Of a DNA stretch of 64,000 bases, positions 17,614 to 27,015 are shown in pieces. Each line of letters opens with the position of its first letter. Position 1 is the first letter of the stretch. Made by a program: the position numbers and the translations under genes. The notes beneath the pieces were generated by a model. That model was given only the letters and a program-made list of their open reading frames with translations. It did not search any database and had not been told where the DNA came from. Origin of the DNA: Halovulum dunhuangense (GTDB lineage: Bacteria; Pseudomonadota; Alphaproteobacteria; Rhodobacterales; Rhodobacteraceae); the NCBI RefSeq assembly GCF_013093415.1, contig NZ_JABFBC010000001.1:62001-126000 (forward strand). The letters are read 5' to 3'.

Positions 17614-18288
17614 ATGACCTATACACTGGCGATCACGGCTCGGACCTATTCCAGCTGGTCCCTGCGCGGCTGGCTGATGTTCGCGAAATTCGGTCTTTCG
17701 GCAGAGATCGTCGAAGCCCCGATGAAAACCCCCGCCTTCACCGCGATGCTTGCCGAATTCGGACCCGCGCGCACGGTGCCGGCGCTTCGCTTCGATGATG
17801 TCGCACTCTGGGACAGCCTTGCCATTGCCGAGACGCTGGCCGAACGCCATCCGCAGGCCGGGCACTGGCCCCGCGATCCGCGCCTGCGGGGTCTGGCGCG
17901 CAGCCTGGTTGCCGAGATGCATTCCGGTTTCACCGCGCTGCGCGGCGCCTGCCCGATGAACCTGCGGAACGTGAACCTGGGCTTCGTGCCGTCGGATGCG
18001 GTGCTGGCCGACCTGGACCGGCTTTCGACGCTCTGGGCCGCGGCCCGGGCTGCATCGGGCTCCACTGGCCCCTGGCTATTCGGGGATTACACGGCGGCCG
18101 ACGCCTTCTTTGCCCCCGTCGCCGCCCGGATCACCGGCTATGGCCTGCCGGTCAACGACGCTGACGCGGCCTATGTGGCGGCCCAAATGGCGGATCCCGC
18201 CTTCGTCGCGTGGCGGGCCGAGGGGCTGGCGCGCGACGCGGTGATCGAGAGCTACGAACTCGGCTACGAGACGCGCGACTGGCCTTGA
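17614..18288 (+). CDS. glutathione S-transferase family protein
   Basis: A 224-residue protein with the two-domain GST layout. The N-terminal thioredoxin-like part has TARTYSSWSLRGWLMF (the Tyr/Ser region that activates glutathione), a PARTVPALRFDD cis-Pro loop near residue 51, and LWDSLAIAETLAERHP, the glutathione-binding acidic-Ser segment. The C-terminal helical part has LFGDYTAADAFFAPV, the usual hydrophobic staple region. The substrate is unknown. The start at 17614 follows GAGGGATCCTCC; the 37-residue upstream extension in the same frame lacks GST character. It is divergent from rpoH and may share its stress context. Confidence 0.88.
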   Translation: MTYTLAITARTYSSWSLRGWLMFAKFGLSAEIVEAPMKTPAFTAMLAEFGPARTVPALRFDDVALWDSLAIAETLAERHPQAGHWPRDPRLRGLARSLVAEMHSGFTALRGACPMNLRNVNLGFVPSDAVLADLDRLSTLWAAARAASGSTGPWLFGDYTAADAFFAPVAARITGYGLPVNDADAAYVAAQMADPAFVAWRAEGLARDAVIESYELGYETRDWP

Positions 18289-18330
18289 CGGCTTAACCTG
18301 ATCTTCACGCCGCTGGGGTGGGATCAGGGC

Positions 18331-19887
18331 ATGATCGCACGCAGCTACACCGTCGCATTCGAAGGGATGGAGGCACGGCAGGTCGAGGTGCAATGCTCGA
18401 TCCAGCCGGGGCTGCCCGGCTTCGCCATCGTGGGCCTGCCGGACAAGGCGGTATCCGAGGCGCGCGAAAGGGTGCGGGCGGCGATGTCGGAAATGGGCCT
18501 TGCCCTGCCCTCGCGCCGGATAACGGTCAACCTCTCGCCGGCCGACCTGCCGAAGGAAGGGTCGCATTTCGACCTGCCCATAGCGCTTGCCGTCCTGGCG
18601 GCGATGGATGTGCTTCCGCGGGATGAGGTGGCCGCGCATTGGGCAATGGGGGAGTTGTCGCTCGACGGGCGGCTGGTGGCGGTGCCGGGCGCGCTGCCAG
18701 CGGCCCTGGCCGCCGGCGGAGAAGAGCGGGGCCTGATCTGCCCCGCCGCCTGTGGCGCGGAAGCCGCCTGGGTGGAGGGCGTGGCGGTGATCGCCCCAGC
18801 CACCCTGCTGGAGGCGGTCAACCATTTCACCGGCCAGTCCGTCCTTTCCCCCGCCGAACCCGGAGAGGTCAGGCCCGGCCCGCCGGGGCGCGACCTGTCG
18901 GATGTGCGCGGCCAGGAAAAGGCCCGCCGGGCGCTGGAGATCGCCGCCGCCGGGCGGCATCACCTGCTGCTGGTCGGCCCGCCCGGGTCCGGAAAGTCGA
19001 TGCTTGCGGCGCGGCTGCCGGGCATCCTGCCCCCGCTCGATCCGGCGGAGGCGCTGGAAACGTCGATGATCCAGTCGCTGTCGGGGCTGCTCGATGCAGG
19101 CGGCATCAGCCGCGAGAGACCCTATCGCAGCCCGCATCACACGGCATCCATGGCCGCCGTGGTGGGGGGCGGGCGCGGTGCCAAGCCCGGAGAGATCAGC
19201 CTTGCCCATAACGGCGTGCTGTTCCTGGACGAGCTGCCGGAGTTTCCCCGCGCCGTGCTGGAAACCCTGCGCCAGCCGATCGAGACGGGCGACGTGATCG
19301 TGGCCCGCGCCAACGCGCATGTGCGCTATCCCTGCCGCTTCATGCTGGTGGCAGCCGCCAACCCCTGCCGCTGCGGGATGATGGCAGATCCGGGCCGCGC
19401 CTGCACCCGGGCCCCGGCCTGCGGGGCAGAATACATGGGGCGCATCTCGGGCCCGCTGATGGACCGCTTCGACCTGCGCGTCGAAGTGCCGCCCGTGCGC
19501 ATCGCCGAGATCGCCGACGCGACACCGGGCGAGTCGTCGGCCGTTGTCGCGGATCGCGTCGCCGCGGCGCGCGACCGGCAGGCGGCACGCTATGCGGGAC
19601 TTGACGGTGTGCGCACCAATGCCGACGCGGAAGGCGACGTGCTCACGGCCCGGGCGGGTGCCGAGCCGGATGCCTTGGCGCTGCTGGAACGCGCGGCGGA
19701 TCGTTTCGGGCTGAGCGCGCGGGCCTATCACAGGGTGCTGCGGGTGGCCCGCACCATCGCCGACCTGGAAGACAGCGCCGCTCTTGCCCGCGCCCATGTG
19801 GCCGAGGCGATCGCCTACCGCCTGAGCGCCGAGGATCGCCGCCCCGAGGCAGTGACCGATGAACCCGGTCGGGCAAGGACGCGCTAG
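18331..19887 (+). CDS. comM: YifB/ComM-family Mg-chelatase-like AAA+ ATPase
   Basis: A 518-residue hexameric helicase-like ATPase; ComM promotes branch migration during natural transformation in other bacteria. The N-terminal Lon-protease-like domain (about 1-170) is followed by the AAA+ module with Walker A VGPPGSGKSMLAARLPGILP near residues 214-233, Walker B GVLFLDELPEF near 296, and a Cys cluster in NPCRCGMMADPGRACTRAPA typical of this family. The C-terminal Mg-chelatase-type lid has LSARAYHRVLRVARTIADLE. The 4-base overlap at 19884-19887 is with a convergent hydrolase gene. Confidence 0.92.
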   Translation: MIARSYTVAFEGMEARQVEVQCSIQPGLPGFAIVGLPDKAVSEARERVRAAMSEMGLALPSRRITVNLSPADLPKEGSHFDLPIALAVLAAMDVLPRDEVAAHWAMGELSLDGRLVAVPGALPAALAAGGEERGLICPAACGAEAAWVEGVAVIAPATLLEAVNHFTGQSVLSPAEPGEVRPGPPGRDLSDVRGQEKARRALEIAAAGRHHLLLVGPPGSGKSMLAARLPGILPPLDPAEALETSMIQSLSGLLDAGGISRERPYRSPHHTASMAAVVGGGRGAKPGEISLAHNGVLFLDELPEFPRAVLETLRQPIETGDVIVARANAHVRYPCRFMLVAAANPCRCGMMADPGRACTRAPACGAEYMGRISGPLMDRFDLRVEVPPVRIAEIADATPGESSAVVADRVAAARDRQAARYAGLDGVRTNADAEGDVLTARAGAEPDALALLERAADRFGLSARAYHRVLRVARTIADLEDSAALARAHVAEAIAYRLSAEDRRPEAVTDEPGRARTR

Positions 19888-20774
19888 GCGCGCAACCCGA
19901 GCACCCTTGCCGAGAAGGCGCAGGCCTCCTCGACGGCGGCTTCGGCCTCGGGCAGCCAGCCATGCAGGACCTGGAAGCCGTGCAGCGCATCCGGCAGCAG
20001 GGTAAGCCGCACCTCGGCCCCGGCTTCTTCTAGCGCCGCGGCCACAGCCTCTGCGTCCGAGCGCAGGATCTCGTCCCGGCCCACCTGGATCAGCACCGGA
20101 CAGGCGGCAGGAAAGCGGCCGTGAACCGGGGATACCTCGGGCAGCATCGGGTCGGCACCGCCAAGATATTGCGACGCCACCCAGGGCAGGCGCTGTACGG
20201 GCAGCATGGGGTCGGCCTCGGCATTGTCCTGCCGCGACGGCCCCCCGTCGCCCAGGTCTGCCCAGGGCGAAAAGGCCAGCACCGCCGCCGGCAGGGGTCC
20301 GCCCCGCGCATGCAGCCGGTGCAGAAGCGACAGCGCCAGGCAGCCGCCGGCACTGTCACCGGCGACGACCACCGGGCCCTGCCCTGCGATGGCCAGATAC
20401 GCCGCGTCGACCTGGTCCAGCGCGTGGGGAAAGACATGCTCGGGCGCGCGGCCGTAATCGGGCAATACCTGGCTCAGGCCCAAGGGGCGCGCCAGCCGTG
20501 CGGCAAGCCCCTGGTGGCTGCGGGCGGTGAACAGGGCAAATGCACCGCCATGGATCAGGAACAGCGTGCCGGGCCGCACCCCGTCCCGCACGCGGCAGGG
20601 CGTACCGCCCAGCGTCCGGGTGCGAAACCCGCGCGGGCTGCGCAGGAAGAGCCGCGCGCCCAGTTCGGTGCGAAACCGCTCGAACCGGTAGCTGGTCGCG
20701 CGGGACAGGTGCCGCTTCAGCGAACGCCGCGCCATCCAGCGCAGGACCCGCAGCCGAAACGACGCCCGGCTCAT
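19884..20774 (-). CDS. alpha/beta hydrolase, hormone-sensitive-lipase family
   Basis: A 296-residue esterase-type hydrolase. It shows the oxyanion motif HGGAFALF near residue 75, the nucleophile elbow GDSAGGCLALS near 139, an acidic residue in GRDEIL near 235, and the catalytic His in LPDALHGF near 262. These define the HSL/GDSAG esterase group acting on small esters; the physiological substrate is unknown. The Arg-rich N terminus (RASFRLRVLRWMARRSLKRH) may be a membrane-associating helix. The ATG at 20774 overlaps the gshB stop by 4 bases, so both are on one message. Confidence 0.87.
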   Translation of the reverse strand: MSRASFRLRVLRWMARRSLKRHLSRATSYRFERFRTELGARLFLRSPRGFRTRTLGGTPCRVRDGVRPGTLFLIHGGAFALFTARSHQGLAARLARPLGLSQVLPDYGRAPEHVFPHALDQVDAAYLAIAGQGPVVVAGDSAGGCLALSLLHRLHARGGPLPAAVLAFSPWADLGDGGPSRQDNAEADPMLPVQRLPWVASQYLGGADPMLPEVSPVHGRFPAACPVLIQVGRDEILRSDAEAVAAALEEAGAEVRLTLLPDALHGFQVLHGWLPEAEAAVEEACAFSARVLGLRA

Positions 20775-21721
20775 CCCCACGCGGCCCGGCGCCGCTCGAT
20801 CGCTTCCCAGAGCTTCGCGGTCACGTTCACCTTGTCGAAACGCTCAAGCTCCTGAAGACCGGTGGGCGAGGTCACGTTGATCTCGGTCAGGTGGCGGCCG
20901 ATCACGTCGATGCCCACGAAGATCTGCCCCTTCTCGCGCAGAAGCGGCCCGATCGCGGCGCAGATCTCGCGATCCCGGTCGGTCAGTTCCGCCTTTTCCG
21001 CGCGTCCTCCCACATGCATGTTCGACCGCGTCTCACCGGCGGCCGGCACGCGGTTGATCGCGCCCACCGGCTCTCCATCCACCAGGATCACCCGCTTGTC
21101 CCCGCCCGACACGTCGGGCAGGAACTTCTGCGCGATCAGCGGCTCGCGGCTGGTGCCGGTGAACAGCTCGTGAAGCGCGCTGAAGTTGCGGTCGTTCGGG
21201 TCGAGCCGGAACACGCCCGCGCCGCCATTGCCATAGAGCGGCTTGAGGATGATGTCCCCGTGGCGTTCCTTGAAGCTGCGCAGGGTGAACAGGTCGCGAG
21301 CGATCATGGTCGGCGGCGTCAGCTCGGGGAACTGAAGCACCAGCAACTTCTCGGGGTAGTTGCGAACCCAGAAGGGATCGTTGACCACAAGCGTCGTGTC
21401 CCGGATCAGGTCGAGAAGATGCGTGGTGGTTATGTAGTGCATGTCGAAGGGCGGATCCTGCCGCAGCCACACCACGTCGAACGTGCCCAGATCGACGGTC
21501 CGCTGCCCGCCCAGCGTGAAATGGTTGCCCGTCTCGCGCCGGACGGTCAGCGGCCAGCCGGTCGCCCTGACCCTACCCTCGTCGAAGGAAAGCTGGTCCG
21601 GGGTGTAGTAGAACAACTCGTGCCCGCGCGCCTGCGCTTCCTCGAGGATGCGGAAACTGCTGTCGGCATTGATGTTGACGGACTGGATCGGGTCCATCTG
21701 CATTGCAACCTTGAGGGGCAT
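20771..21721 (-). CDS. gshB: glutathione synthetase
   Basis: A 316-residue ATP-grasp enzyme joining gamma-glutamylcysteine and glycine. Landmarks include the N-terminal MDPIQSVNINADSSFRIL, the WLRQDPPFDMHYITTTHLLD segment, the ATP-binding ILKPLYGNGGAGVFRLDPND near residue 160, and the C-terminal metal and product region GIDVIGRHLTEINVTSPTGL. The length is standard for bacterial GshB. The start at 21721 follows GAAGGAATGCCCCG; the longer frame upstream was rejected. With rsmI, yraN and the LpoA-like gene it forms a cluster resembling the yraL-yraM-yraN neighbourhood of other proteobacteria. Confidence 0.96.
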   Translation of the reverse strand: MPLKVAMQMDPIQSVNINADSSFRILEEAQARGHELFYYTPDQLSFDEGRVRATGWPLTVRRETGNHFTLGGQRTVDLGTFDVVWLRQDPPFDMHYITTTHLLDLIRDTTLVVNDPFWVRNYPEKLLVLQFPELTPPTMIARDLFTLRSFKERHGDIILKPLYGNGGAGVFRLDPNDRNFSALHELFTGTSREPLIAQKFLPDVSGGDKRVILVDGEPVGAINRVPAAGETRSNMHVGGRAEKAELTDRDREICAAIGPLLREKGQIFVGIDVIGRHLTEINVTSPTGLQELERFDKVNVTAKLWEAIERRRAAWG

Positions 21722-21796
21722 CGGGGCATTCCTTCGCGACATCTGGCTCGGCTCTGATCTGCACCCAAGGCAGGGCCATTGCAAGGGTGCGCGGCG

Positions 21797-22150
21797 TCAG
21801 AAGCCCAGCGCGTTCTCAAGCACCTGCGGCTGGCCCGTGGCATCCAGCGTGACCAGGTCGAACCGGATCGGCGTCAGGGCGGGCCGGCCCGTCGCGGCCA
21901 GCCAGGCCTCGGCCGCCGCGAGGATGCGGCCCTGCTGGCGCCGGGAAAGCGAGGCGGCGGCGGCAGCGTGGCTGCGCCGGGCCTTCACCTCGATGAAGAC
22001 GATCTCCTCGCCCAACGCGACGATCAGGTCGATCTCTCCGGCGGGCGTCCGGGCGCGGCGGGCCAGCGTCACGGCGCCCTTTTCGGCATAGATCGCCTCG
22101 GCCGCCGCCTCGGCGGCGAGCCCGCCGTGAAAGGCGGCGCTTCCGCTCAC
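21797..22150 (-). CDS. yraN: YraN-family (UPF0102) endonuclease-like protein
   Basis: A 117-residue protein with the restriction-endonuclease-like core of the YraN family: ARRARTPAGEIDLIVALGEEIVFIEVK, read in two parts as GEIDLIV (Asp) and IVFIEVKARR (Glu-x-Lys), near residues 38-58. These residues form a PD-(D/E)xK-like site. A nuclease role in replication or recombination intermediates has been suggested, but the function is not settled. The GTG start overlaps the rsmI stop (GTGA), so it is translated with rsmI. Confidence 0.88.
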   Translation of the reverse strand: MSGSAAFHGGLAAEAAAEAIYAEKGAVTLARRARTPAGEIDLIVALGEEIVFIEVKARRSHAAAAASLSRRQQGRILAAAEAWLAATGRPALTPIRFDLVTLDATGQPQVLENALGF

Positions 22151-22992
22151 CGCCCCGACAGTTCCAGCGCGCGGGCGTAGACGCGCTTCTTCGGCAGGCC
22201 GGTCGCCTCGGCGACCAGCGCGGCGGCATCCTTGACGGAATTCGCGCCAAGGGCTGCGCGCAGGGCATCGTCCAGCGTCTCGGCCGTGGCCTCGGTGCGG
22301 AGCGGCGGCCCGATCACGACAACCGCTTCGCCCTTGGGCGGGTCTTCGGCGGCATAGGCCTCGGCGAGGGCGGCAAGGGTATCGCGGCGCGTCTCCTCGA
22401 AGCGCTTGGTCAATTCGCGGCAGACCGCGGCGCGCCGCCCGCCCCCCAGAACGGCCGCCATGTCCGCAAGCACCGCCGCCAGCCGCCGCGGGGCTTCGTA
22501 GAAGACAAGCGTTGCCGGCACCGCGGCAAGTTCCGCAAGTTCGGTCCGGCGTGCGGCGGATTTCGGCGGCAGGAAGCCCGCAAACAGAAAGCGGTCCGTG
22601 GGCAGCCCCGCCACCGACAGCGCCGCAAGCACCGCCGATGCGCCGGGCACCGCCGTGACCGCAAGCCCCTCTGCGATGACGGCCTCGGCCAGCCGGTAGC
22701 CCGGGTCCGCGATCAGCGGCGTGCCGGCATCCGAGACGTAGGCCACGGACTTGCCCTCGCGCAGCGCCGCCAGGATCCGCGGGCGCTGCTGGGCGCCATT
22801 GTGGTCGTGATAGGGCAGGATCGGCCGCCCGGCCAAAGGGATGCCGTGGATCTCCATCAGCTTGCGCGCCTGTCGCGTATCCTCGGCCGCAAGCCAGTCC
22901 GCGCTGCGCAGCACGGCCAGCGCGCGCAGCGTGACATCGTCGGCCGTGCCGATCGGGGTGGCGACCAGGTAGAGGCCGGGGGCAAGCGCCAT
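22147..22992 (-). CDS. rsmI: 16S rRNA (cytidine-1402-2'-O)-methyltransferase
   Basis: A 281-residue SAM-dependent tetrapyrrole-methylase-fold enzyme that modifies C1402 in the ribosomal P site. Recognisable segments are LYLVATPIGTADDVTLRAL at the N terminus, LAAEDTRQARKLMEIHGI near residue 37, YHDHNGAQQRP near 64, YVSDAGTPLIADPGYRLAE near 87-105, and GASAVLAALSVAGLPTDRFLF near 116-136. The ATG at 22992 gives the family N terminus. It is divergent from the LpoA-like gene (84 bases between starts), matching the arrangement in E. coli. Confidence 0.95.
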   Translation of the reverse strand: MALAPGLYLVATPIGTADDVTLRALAVLRSADWLAAEDTRQARKLMEIHGIPLAGRPILPYHDHNGAQQRPRILAALREGKSVAYVSDAGTPLIADPGYRLAEAVIAEGLAVTAVPGASAVLAALSVAGLPTDRFLFAGFLPPKSAARRTELAELAAVPATLVFYEAPRRLAAVLADMAAVLGGGRRAAVCRELTKRFEETRRDTLAALAEAYAAEDPPKGEAVVVIGPPLRTEATAETLDDALRAALGANSVKDAAALVAEATGLPKKRVYARALELSGR

Positions 22993-23075
22993 TGCGGGAT
23001 TGTTCCGTTTACTTGAGCCGGTGCGGTAAGTAGTGTGCGCCGAAATCGGAAAGGCCCGCAAGAGCGAGAGGTTTC

Positions 23076-24248
23076 ATGCCCAAGGTCCGCATCCTGACAA
23101 GGTTCGCCGCAGCCCTTTGCCTTGGCGCGCTGGCTGCATGCCAGCCGATGGCGCCGGGCACGCAGGTGGCGCAGGTGGACACCGACCAGCCGGTGCAGGT
23201 GGCGCTTCTGGTGCCGACCGGATCGGCGGACGGGCAGCGCGAGGCGCTGGGCCAGAGCCTGATCAACGCGGCACGGATGGCGCAGGCGGATCTGGCGGGG
23301 GTGCAACTTGACGTGCAGGTCTGGCCCACCGCGGGCGATCCCGCGCAGGCGGCCACGGCGGCGCAGCAGGCGCTGGATGCGGGGGCGGACGTGATCCTTG
23401 GGCCGCTGTTTTCCACCGCGACCGAAGCCGTCGCGCCGCTGGCCACCACGCGCGGCGTGCCGGTGCTGAGTTTCTCGAACAATCCCGACGTGGCCGGCGA
23501 CGGCGTCTATGTGCTGGGCAACACCTTCGACACGGTGGCGAGCCGGATCACCGGCTACAGCCTGAACCGGGGCCTGACGAATTTCGCCGTGGTCCATCCC
23601 GACAACCCCGAGGGTATCCTTGCCCGCGACGCCGTGACCGCGGCCGTGCAGCGGCTGGGCGGCAGCGTGGTGGCGAACGGGGCCTATCCGCTGTCGGTTC
23701 AGGGCATCACCGACCAGGTGCCGGGCATCGCGCGGCAATTGCAGGGCTCGGGCGCGAATATCGTGGTGCTGACCGACGGGCCGACGGCGGGCCTGACCTT
23801 CGTGGCCGAGACGCTGCGCGGCATGGGCATCCGCGAGGAGGCGGTGCGTTTCGCGGGCCTCCAGCGATGGGATGCCAGCCCGCAGGCGATGGCGCAGCCG
23901 GGGCTGAACGGCGGCTGGTTCGCGGCCCCGGACCAGGCGCTCGCCACGCAGTTCGACAGCCGCTACAGCGCCGCCTACGGCAACGCGCCGCATCCGCTGG
24001 CGGGGCTGGCCTATGACGGCATCGCCGCGATCGGCGCGCTGGTGGCCGAGGCACAGGCCGAGGGGCGCAACGATCCCTTTTCTGCGGCGCGGCTGACCAA
24101 GCCCTCCGGCTTTGCCGGGGTGATGGGCGTGTTCCGCCTGGGCCCGAACGGTCAGGCCGAGCGCGGGCTTGCCATCTATGAGGTGATCGAGGGCGTGGCA
24201 CAGCAGGTCGATCCTGCCCCGCGGAGTTTCGCACAAATTGGGTCCTGA
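23076..24248 (+). CDS. penicillin-binding-protein activator, LpoA-like lipoprotein
   Basis: A 390-residue lipoprotein. A signal peptide ends in the lipobox LAAC with Cys22. The rest is a periplasmic-binding-protein fold of the branched-chain amino acid receptor type: VQVALLVPTGS at 41-51, GADVILGPLFSTATEAVAPL near 100-120 and VLSFSNNPDVAGDGVYVLGN near 129-148. Its place next to divergent rsmI and yraN is the same as E. coli lpoA (yraM), which activates PBP1A from the outer membrane. The N-terminal TPR half of E. coli LpoA is absent, so function is inferred from context. It overlaps glnD by 11 bases. Confidence 0.8.
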   Translation: MPKVRILTRFAAALCLGALAACQPMAPGTQVAQVDTDQPVQVALLVPTGSADGQREALGQSLINAARMAQADLAGVQLDVQVWPTAGDPAQAATAAQQALDAGADVILGPLFSTATEAVAPLATTRGVPVLSFSNNPDVAGDGVYVLGNTFDTVASRITGYSLNRGLTNFAVVHPDNPEGILARDAVTAAVQRLGGSVVANGAYPLSVQGITDQVPGIARQLQGSGANIVVLTDGPTAGLTFVAETLRGMGIREEAVRFAGLQRWDASPQAMAQPGLNGGWFAAPDQALATQFDSRYSAAYGNAPHPLAGLAYDGIAAIGALVAEAQAEGRNDPFSAARLTKPSGFAGVMGVFRLGPNGQAERGLAIYEVIEGVAQQVDPAPRSFAQIGS

Positions 24249-27015
24249 TACGCTGCCGACCACGACGGGCCTCGATCCCGAGGACGGGATCGACGAGGCG
24301 ACGCTACTGGCCCGGATCGAGACCATCGCCCGGACCGACGCCCCCATCGAGACGCGGCGCGCCGATCTGGTCAAGCTGCTGCGCGAGACGAACCACACCG
24401 GCCGCGAGCGCATCGCCGAAGCCCTGTCCGGGCATCCCTACGCCGCGCGGCAGGCGACCCGTGCCTACACGCGGCTGACCGACGCGCTGGTGCGCGGGGC
24501 CTGGGCCTTCGTGACGCGCGCGATGCACCCGAACCCGAACCCGACCGCGGGCGAACAGCTGGCTGTGCTGGCGGTGGGCGGCTATGGCCGGGCGGAAATG
24601 GCGCCCTTCTCGGATGTGGACCTGCTGTTCCTGACCCCGTGGAAGCAGACCGCCTGGGGCGAGAGCACGATCGAAAGCATGCTTTACATCCTGTGGGATC
24701 TGAAGCTGAAGGTCGGCCAGGCGGTGCGCACGGTGGACGAGTGCATCCGGCTGGGGCGCAACGACCTGACCATCCGCACGGCGCTGCTGGAGCATCGGTT
24801 CCTGGTGGGCGACGACGCGCTGGCCGAGGAATTGCACAAACGGCTCTGGGACGAGCTTTTCGCCGGGACCGGCCCGGAATTCGTGGAGGCAAAGCTGGAA
24901 GAGCGCGCGCAGCGCCACAAGCGTGCCGGCGGATCGCGCTACCTGGTCGAGCCCAACGTCAAGGAAGGCAAGGGCGGCCTGCGCGATCTGCAGACACTGT
25001 TCTGGATCGCGAAATACCTGAACCGCGCGAAGACCCCCGCAGATCTGGTCGAGAGGGGCGTTTTCACCGCCGACGAGATGAAGACCTTTCTCGATGCCGA
25101 GAATTTTCTCTGGGCCGCGCGCTGCCAGCTGCACCTGGTCGCGGGCCGCCCGGCCGAGCAGCTGACCTTCGATTTCCAGGTCGAAGTGGCGCGGCGGCTG
25201 GGCTTTGCCGACACCGCCGGGCAGCGCGCGGTCGAGCGATTCATGCAGACCTATTTCACCTATGCCCGCCAGGTCGGAGAGCTGACGCGCATCTTCCTCG
25301 TCGCGCTCGAGGCGGAGCATGTGAAGAAACGCCCGGGCCTTGCGCGCAACCTGCTCAGCATGTTCAACTTCGGGTCCGATCAGGCGCCCGAGGGCTATGC
25401 CATCCGCAACGGGCGGCTCGACACGCTGGACCCGAAGCTGTTCGAAAAGGATGCGCTCAACATCCTGCGGCTGTTCAAGGCGGCGCTCTCCACGGGCTAC
25501 CTGATCCATCCGGACGCGATGCGCCGCGTGACGGCCAGCCTGGACCTGATCGACGACCGGCTGCGCGCCGATCCGGAAGCGAACCGCATCTTCCTGGAGT
25601 TGCTGCTCGATCCCAACGACCCCGAGCGGGCGCTTCGGCGGATGAACGAGATGGGGGTGCTGGGCGCCTTCCTGCCCGAATTCGGGCGCATCGTCGCGAT
25701 GATGCAGTTCAACATGTACCACCACTACACGGTGGACGAGCACACGATCCGCTGCATCGCCACGCTGCACGACGTCGAGATGGGCCGCCTGAAGGAAGAG
25801 TTGCCCGTCGCCTCGGGCATCCTGAAGCGGGGCGTGAACCGCCGGGCGCTGTACGTCGCGCTGCTGCTGCACGACGTGGGCAAGGGACAGCCGCGCGATC
25901 ATTCCGAACTGGGTGCCGAGATCGCGCTGGAGGTCTGCCCGCGCCTGGGCCTGCCCGCGGACGAGGTGGATACCGTGGCCTGGCTGGTCCGGCATCACCT
26001 GGTGATGTCGGATTTCGCGCAGAAACGCGACCTGGCCGACGCGCGCACCGTGCGCGACTTCGCCAACATCGTGCAGAGCCCCGCGCGGCTGAAGCTGCTT
26101 ACCGTGCTGACCGTCTGCGACATCCGCGGAGTCGGACCCGGCGTGTGGAACAACTGGAAGGCGATGCTGCTGCGCGAGCTTTACGCGCTGACGCTGGACT
26201 ACCTGACCGGCGACACCGCCCGCCAGAGCCGCCCGGAGCGGATCGAGGAAGCCAGGGCCGCCTTCGCCGCCGCCCTGCCCGGATGGAGCGAAGACGCGAT
26301 CGAGGCCGAGCAGGCCCGCCACTATGCCAGTTTCTGGCTGGGCCTGACGGTGGACACCCAGGTGATCTTTGCCAACCTGCTGCGCGAGGTGACGGCGGAA
26401 AAGCCCGCCATCCGCATCGACCAGGACGATGCCCGCGACGCGACCCGCGCCTGTTTCGCGATGTACGACCATCCGGGACTGTTCTCGCGGCTGGCCGGCG
26501 CGCTGGCGCTGGCAGGCGCGAACGTGGTGGACGCGCGGACCTATACCACCTCGGACGGAATCGCGACGCCGGTGTTCTGGATCCAGGACAAGGAGGGCAA
26601 GCCCTTCGAGACTGCGCGGCTTACGCGGCTTCAGCGGATGATAGAGCGCACGCTCGCCGGCGAGGTGGTCGCGCGCGAGGCCTTTGCCGAGCGGGACCGC
26701 GTCAAGAAGCGCGAGAAGGCCTTTACCGTTCCGACCGAGATCACCTTCGACAATGACGGGTCCGAGATCTATACCATGATCACCGTGGACACCCGCGACC
26801 GGCCCGGCCTGCTTTACGATCTCAGCCGGTCGCTGACCGCGGCGCATCTCCAGATATCGTCGGCGATCATCGCCACCTACGGCGAACAGGCGGTGGACAC
26901 CTTCTACGTCAAGGACGCCTTCGGGCTGAAGATCAGTTCCAAGTCGAAGCAGCAGCAGGTGGAAACCATGCTGCGGGACGCGATCCGCCGGGGGGCCGAA
27001 AGGGCCGAGGGATGA
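24238..27015 (+). CDS. glnD: [protein-PII] uridylyltransferase/uridylyl-removing enzyme
   Basis: A 925-residue nitrogen sensor that uridylylates PII when glutamine is low and removes UMP when it is high. Domains in order: nucleotidyltransferase with GGYGRAEMAPFSDVDLLFL near residues 118-136; the GlnD linker domain; an HD hydrolase with LLLHDVGKGQPRDHSELGA near 542-560; and two C-terminal ACT domains (YDHPGLFSRLAGALALAGAN near 742 and RPGLLYDLSRSLTAAHLQIS near 856) for glutamine binding. No ATG or GTG occurs early in frame, so the TTG at 24238 is taken as the start. It overlaps the upstream lipoprotein and is followed by murJ with an ATGA overlap. Confidence 0.94.
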   Translation: MGPDTLPTTTGLDPEDGIDEATLLARIETIARTDAPIETRRADLVKLLRETNHTGRERIAEALSGHPYAARQATRAYTRLTDALVRGAWAFVTRAMHPNPNPTAGEQLAVLAVGGYGRAEMAPFSDVDLLFLTPWKQTAWGESTIESMLYILWDLKLKVGQAVRTVDECIRLGRNDLTIRTALLEHRFLVGDDALAEELHKRLWDELFAGTGPEFVEAKLEERAQRHKRAGGSRYLVEPNVKEGKGGLRDLQTLFWIAKYLNRAKTPADLVERGVFTADEMKTFLDAENFLWAARCQLHLVAGRPAEQLTFDFQVEVARRLGFADTAGQRAVERFMQTYFTYARQVGELTRIFLVALEAEHVKKRPGLARNLLSMFNFGSDQAPEGYAIRNGRLDTLDPKLFEKDALNILRLFKAALSTGYLIHPDAMRRVTASLDLIDDRLRADPEANRIFLELLLDPNDPERALRRMNEMGVLGAFLPEFGRIVAMMQFNMYHHYTVDEHTIRCIATLHDVEMGRLKEELPVASGILKRGVNRRALYVALLLHDVGKGQPRDHSELGAEIALEVCPRLGLPADEVDTVAWLVRHHLVMSDFAQKRDLADARTVRDFANIVQSPARLKLLTVLTVCDIRGVGPGVWNNWKAMLLRELYALTLDYLTGDTARQSRPERIEEARAAFAAALPGWSEDAIEAEQARHYASFWLGLTVDTQVIFANLLREVTAEKPAIRIDQDDARDATRACFAMYDHPGLFSRLAGALALAGANVVDARTYTTSDGIATPVFWIQDKEGKPFETARLTRLQRMIERTLAGEVVAREAFAERDRVKKREKAFTVPTEITFDNDGSEIYTMITVDTRDRPGLLYDLSRSLTAAHLQISSAIIATYGEQAVDTFYVKDAFGLKISSKSKQQQVETMLRDAIRRGAERAEG

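Noticed and set aside
24304-26847. An 847-codon open frame opposite glnD, and a similar 868-codon frame at 29217-31823
   Set aside because: Both are complements of well-supported genes (glnD; trpS, usp and the hydrolase) with shadow-type composition and no family similarity.
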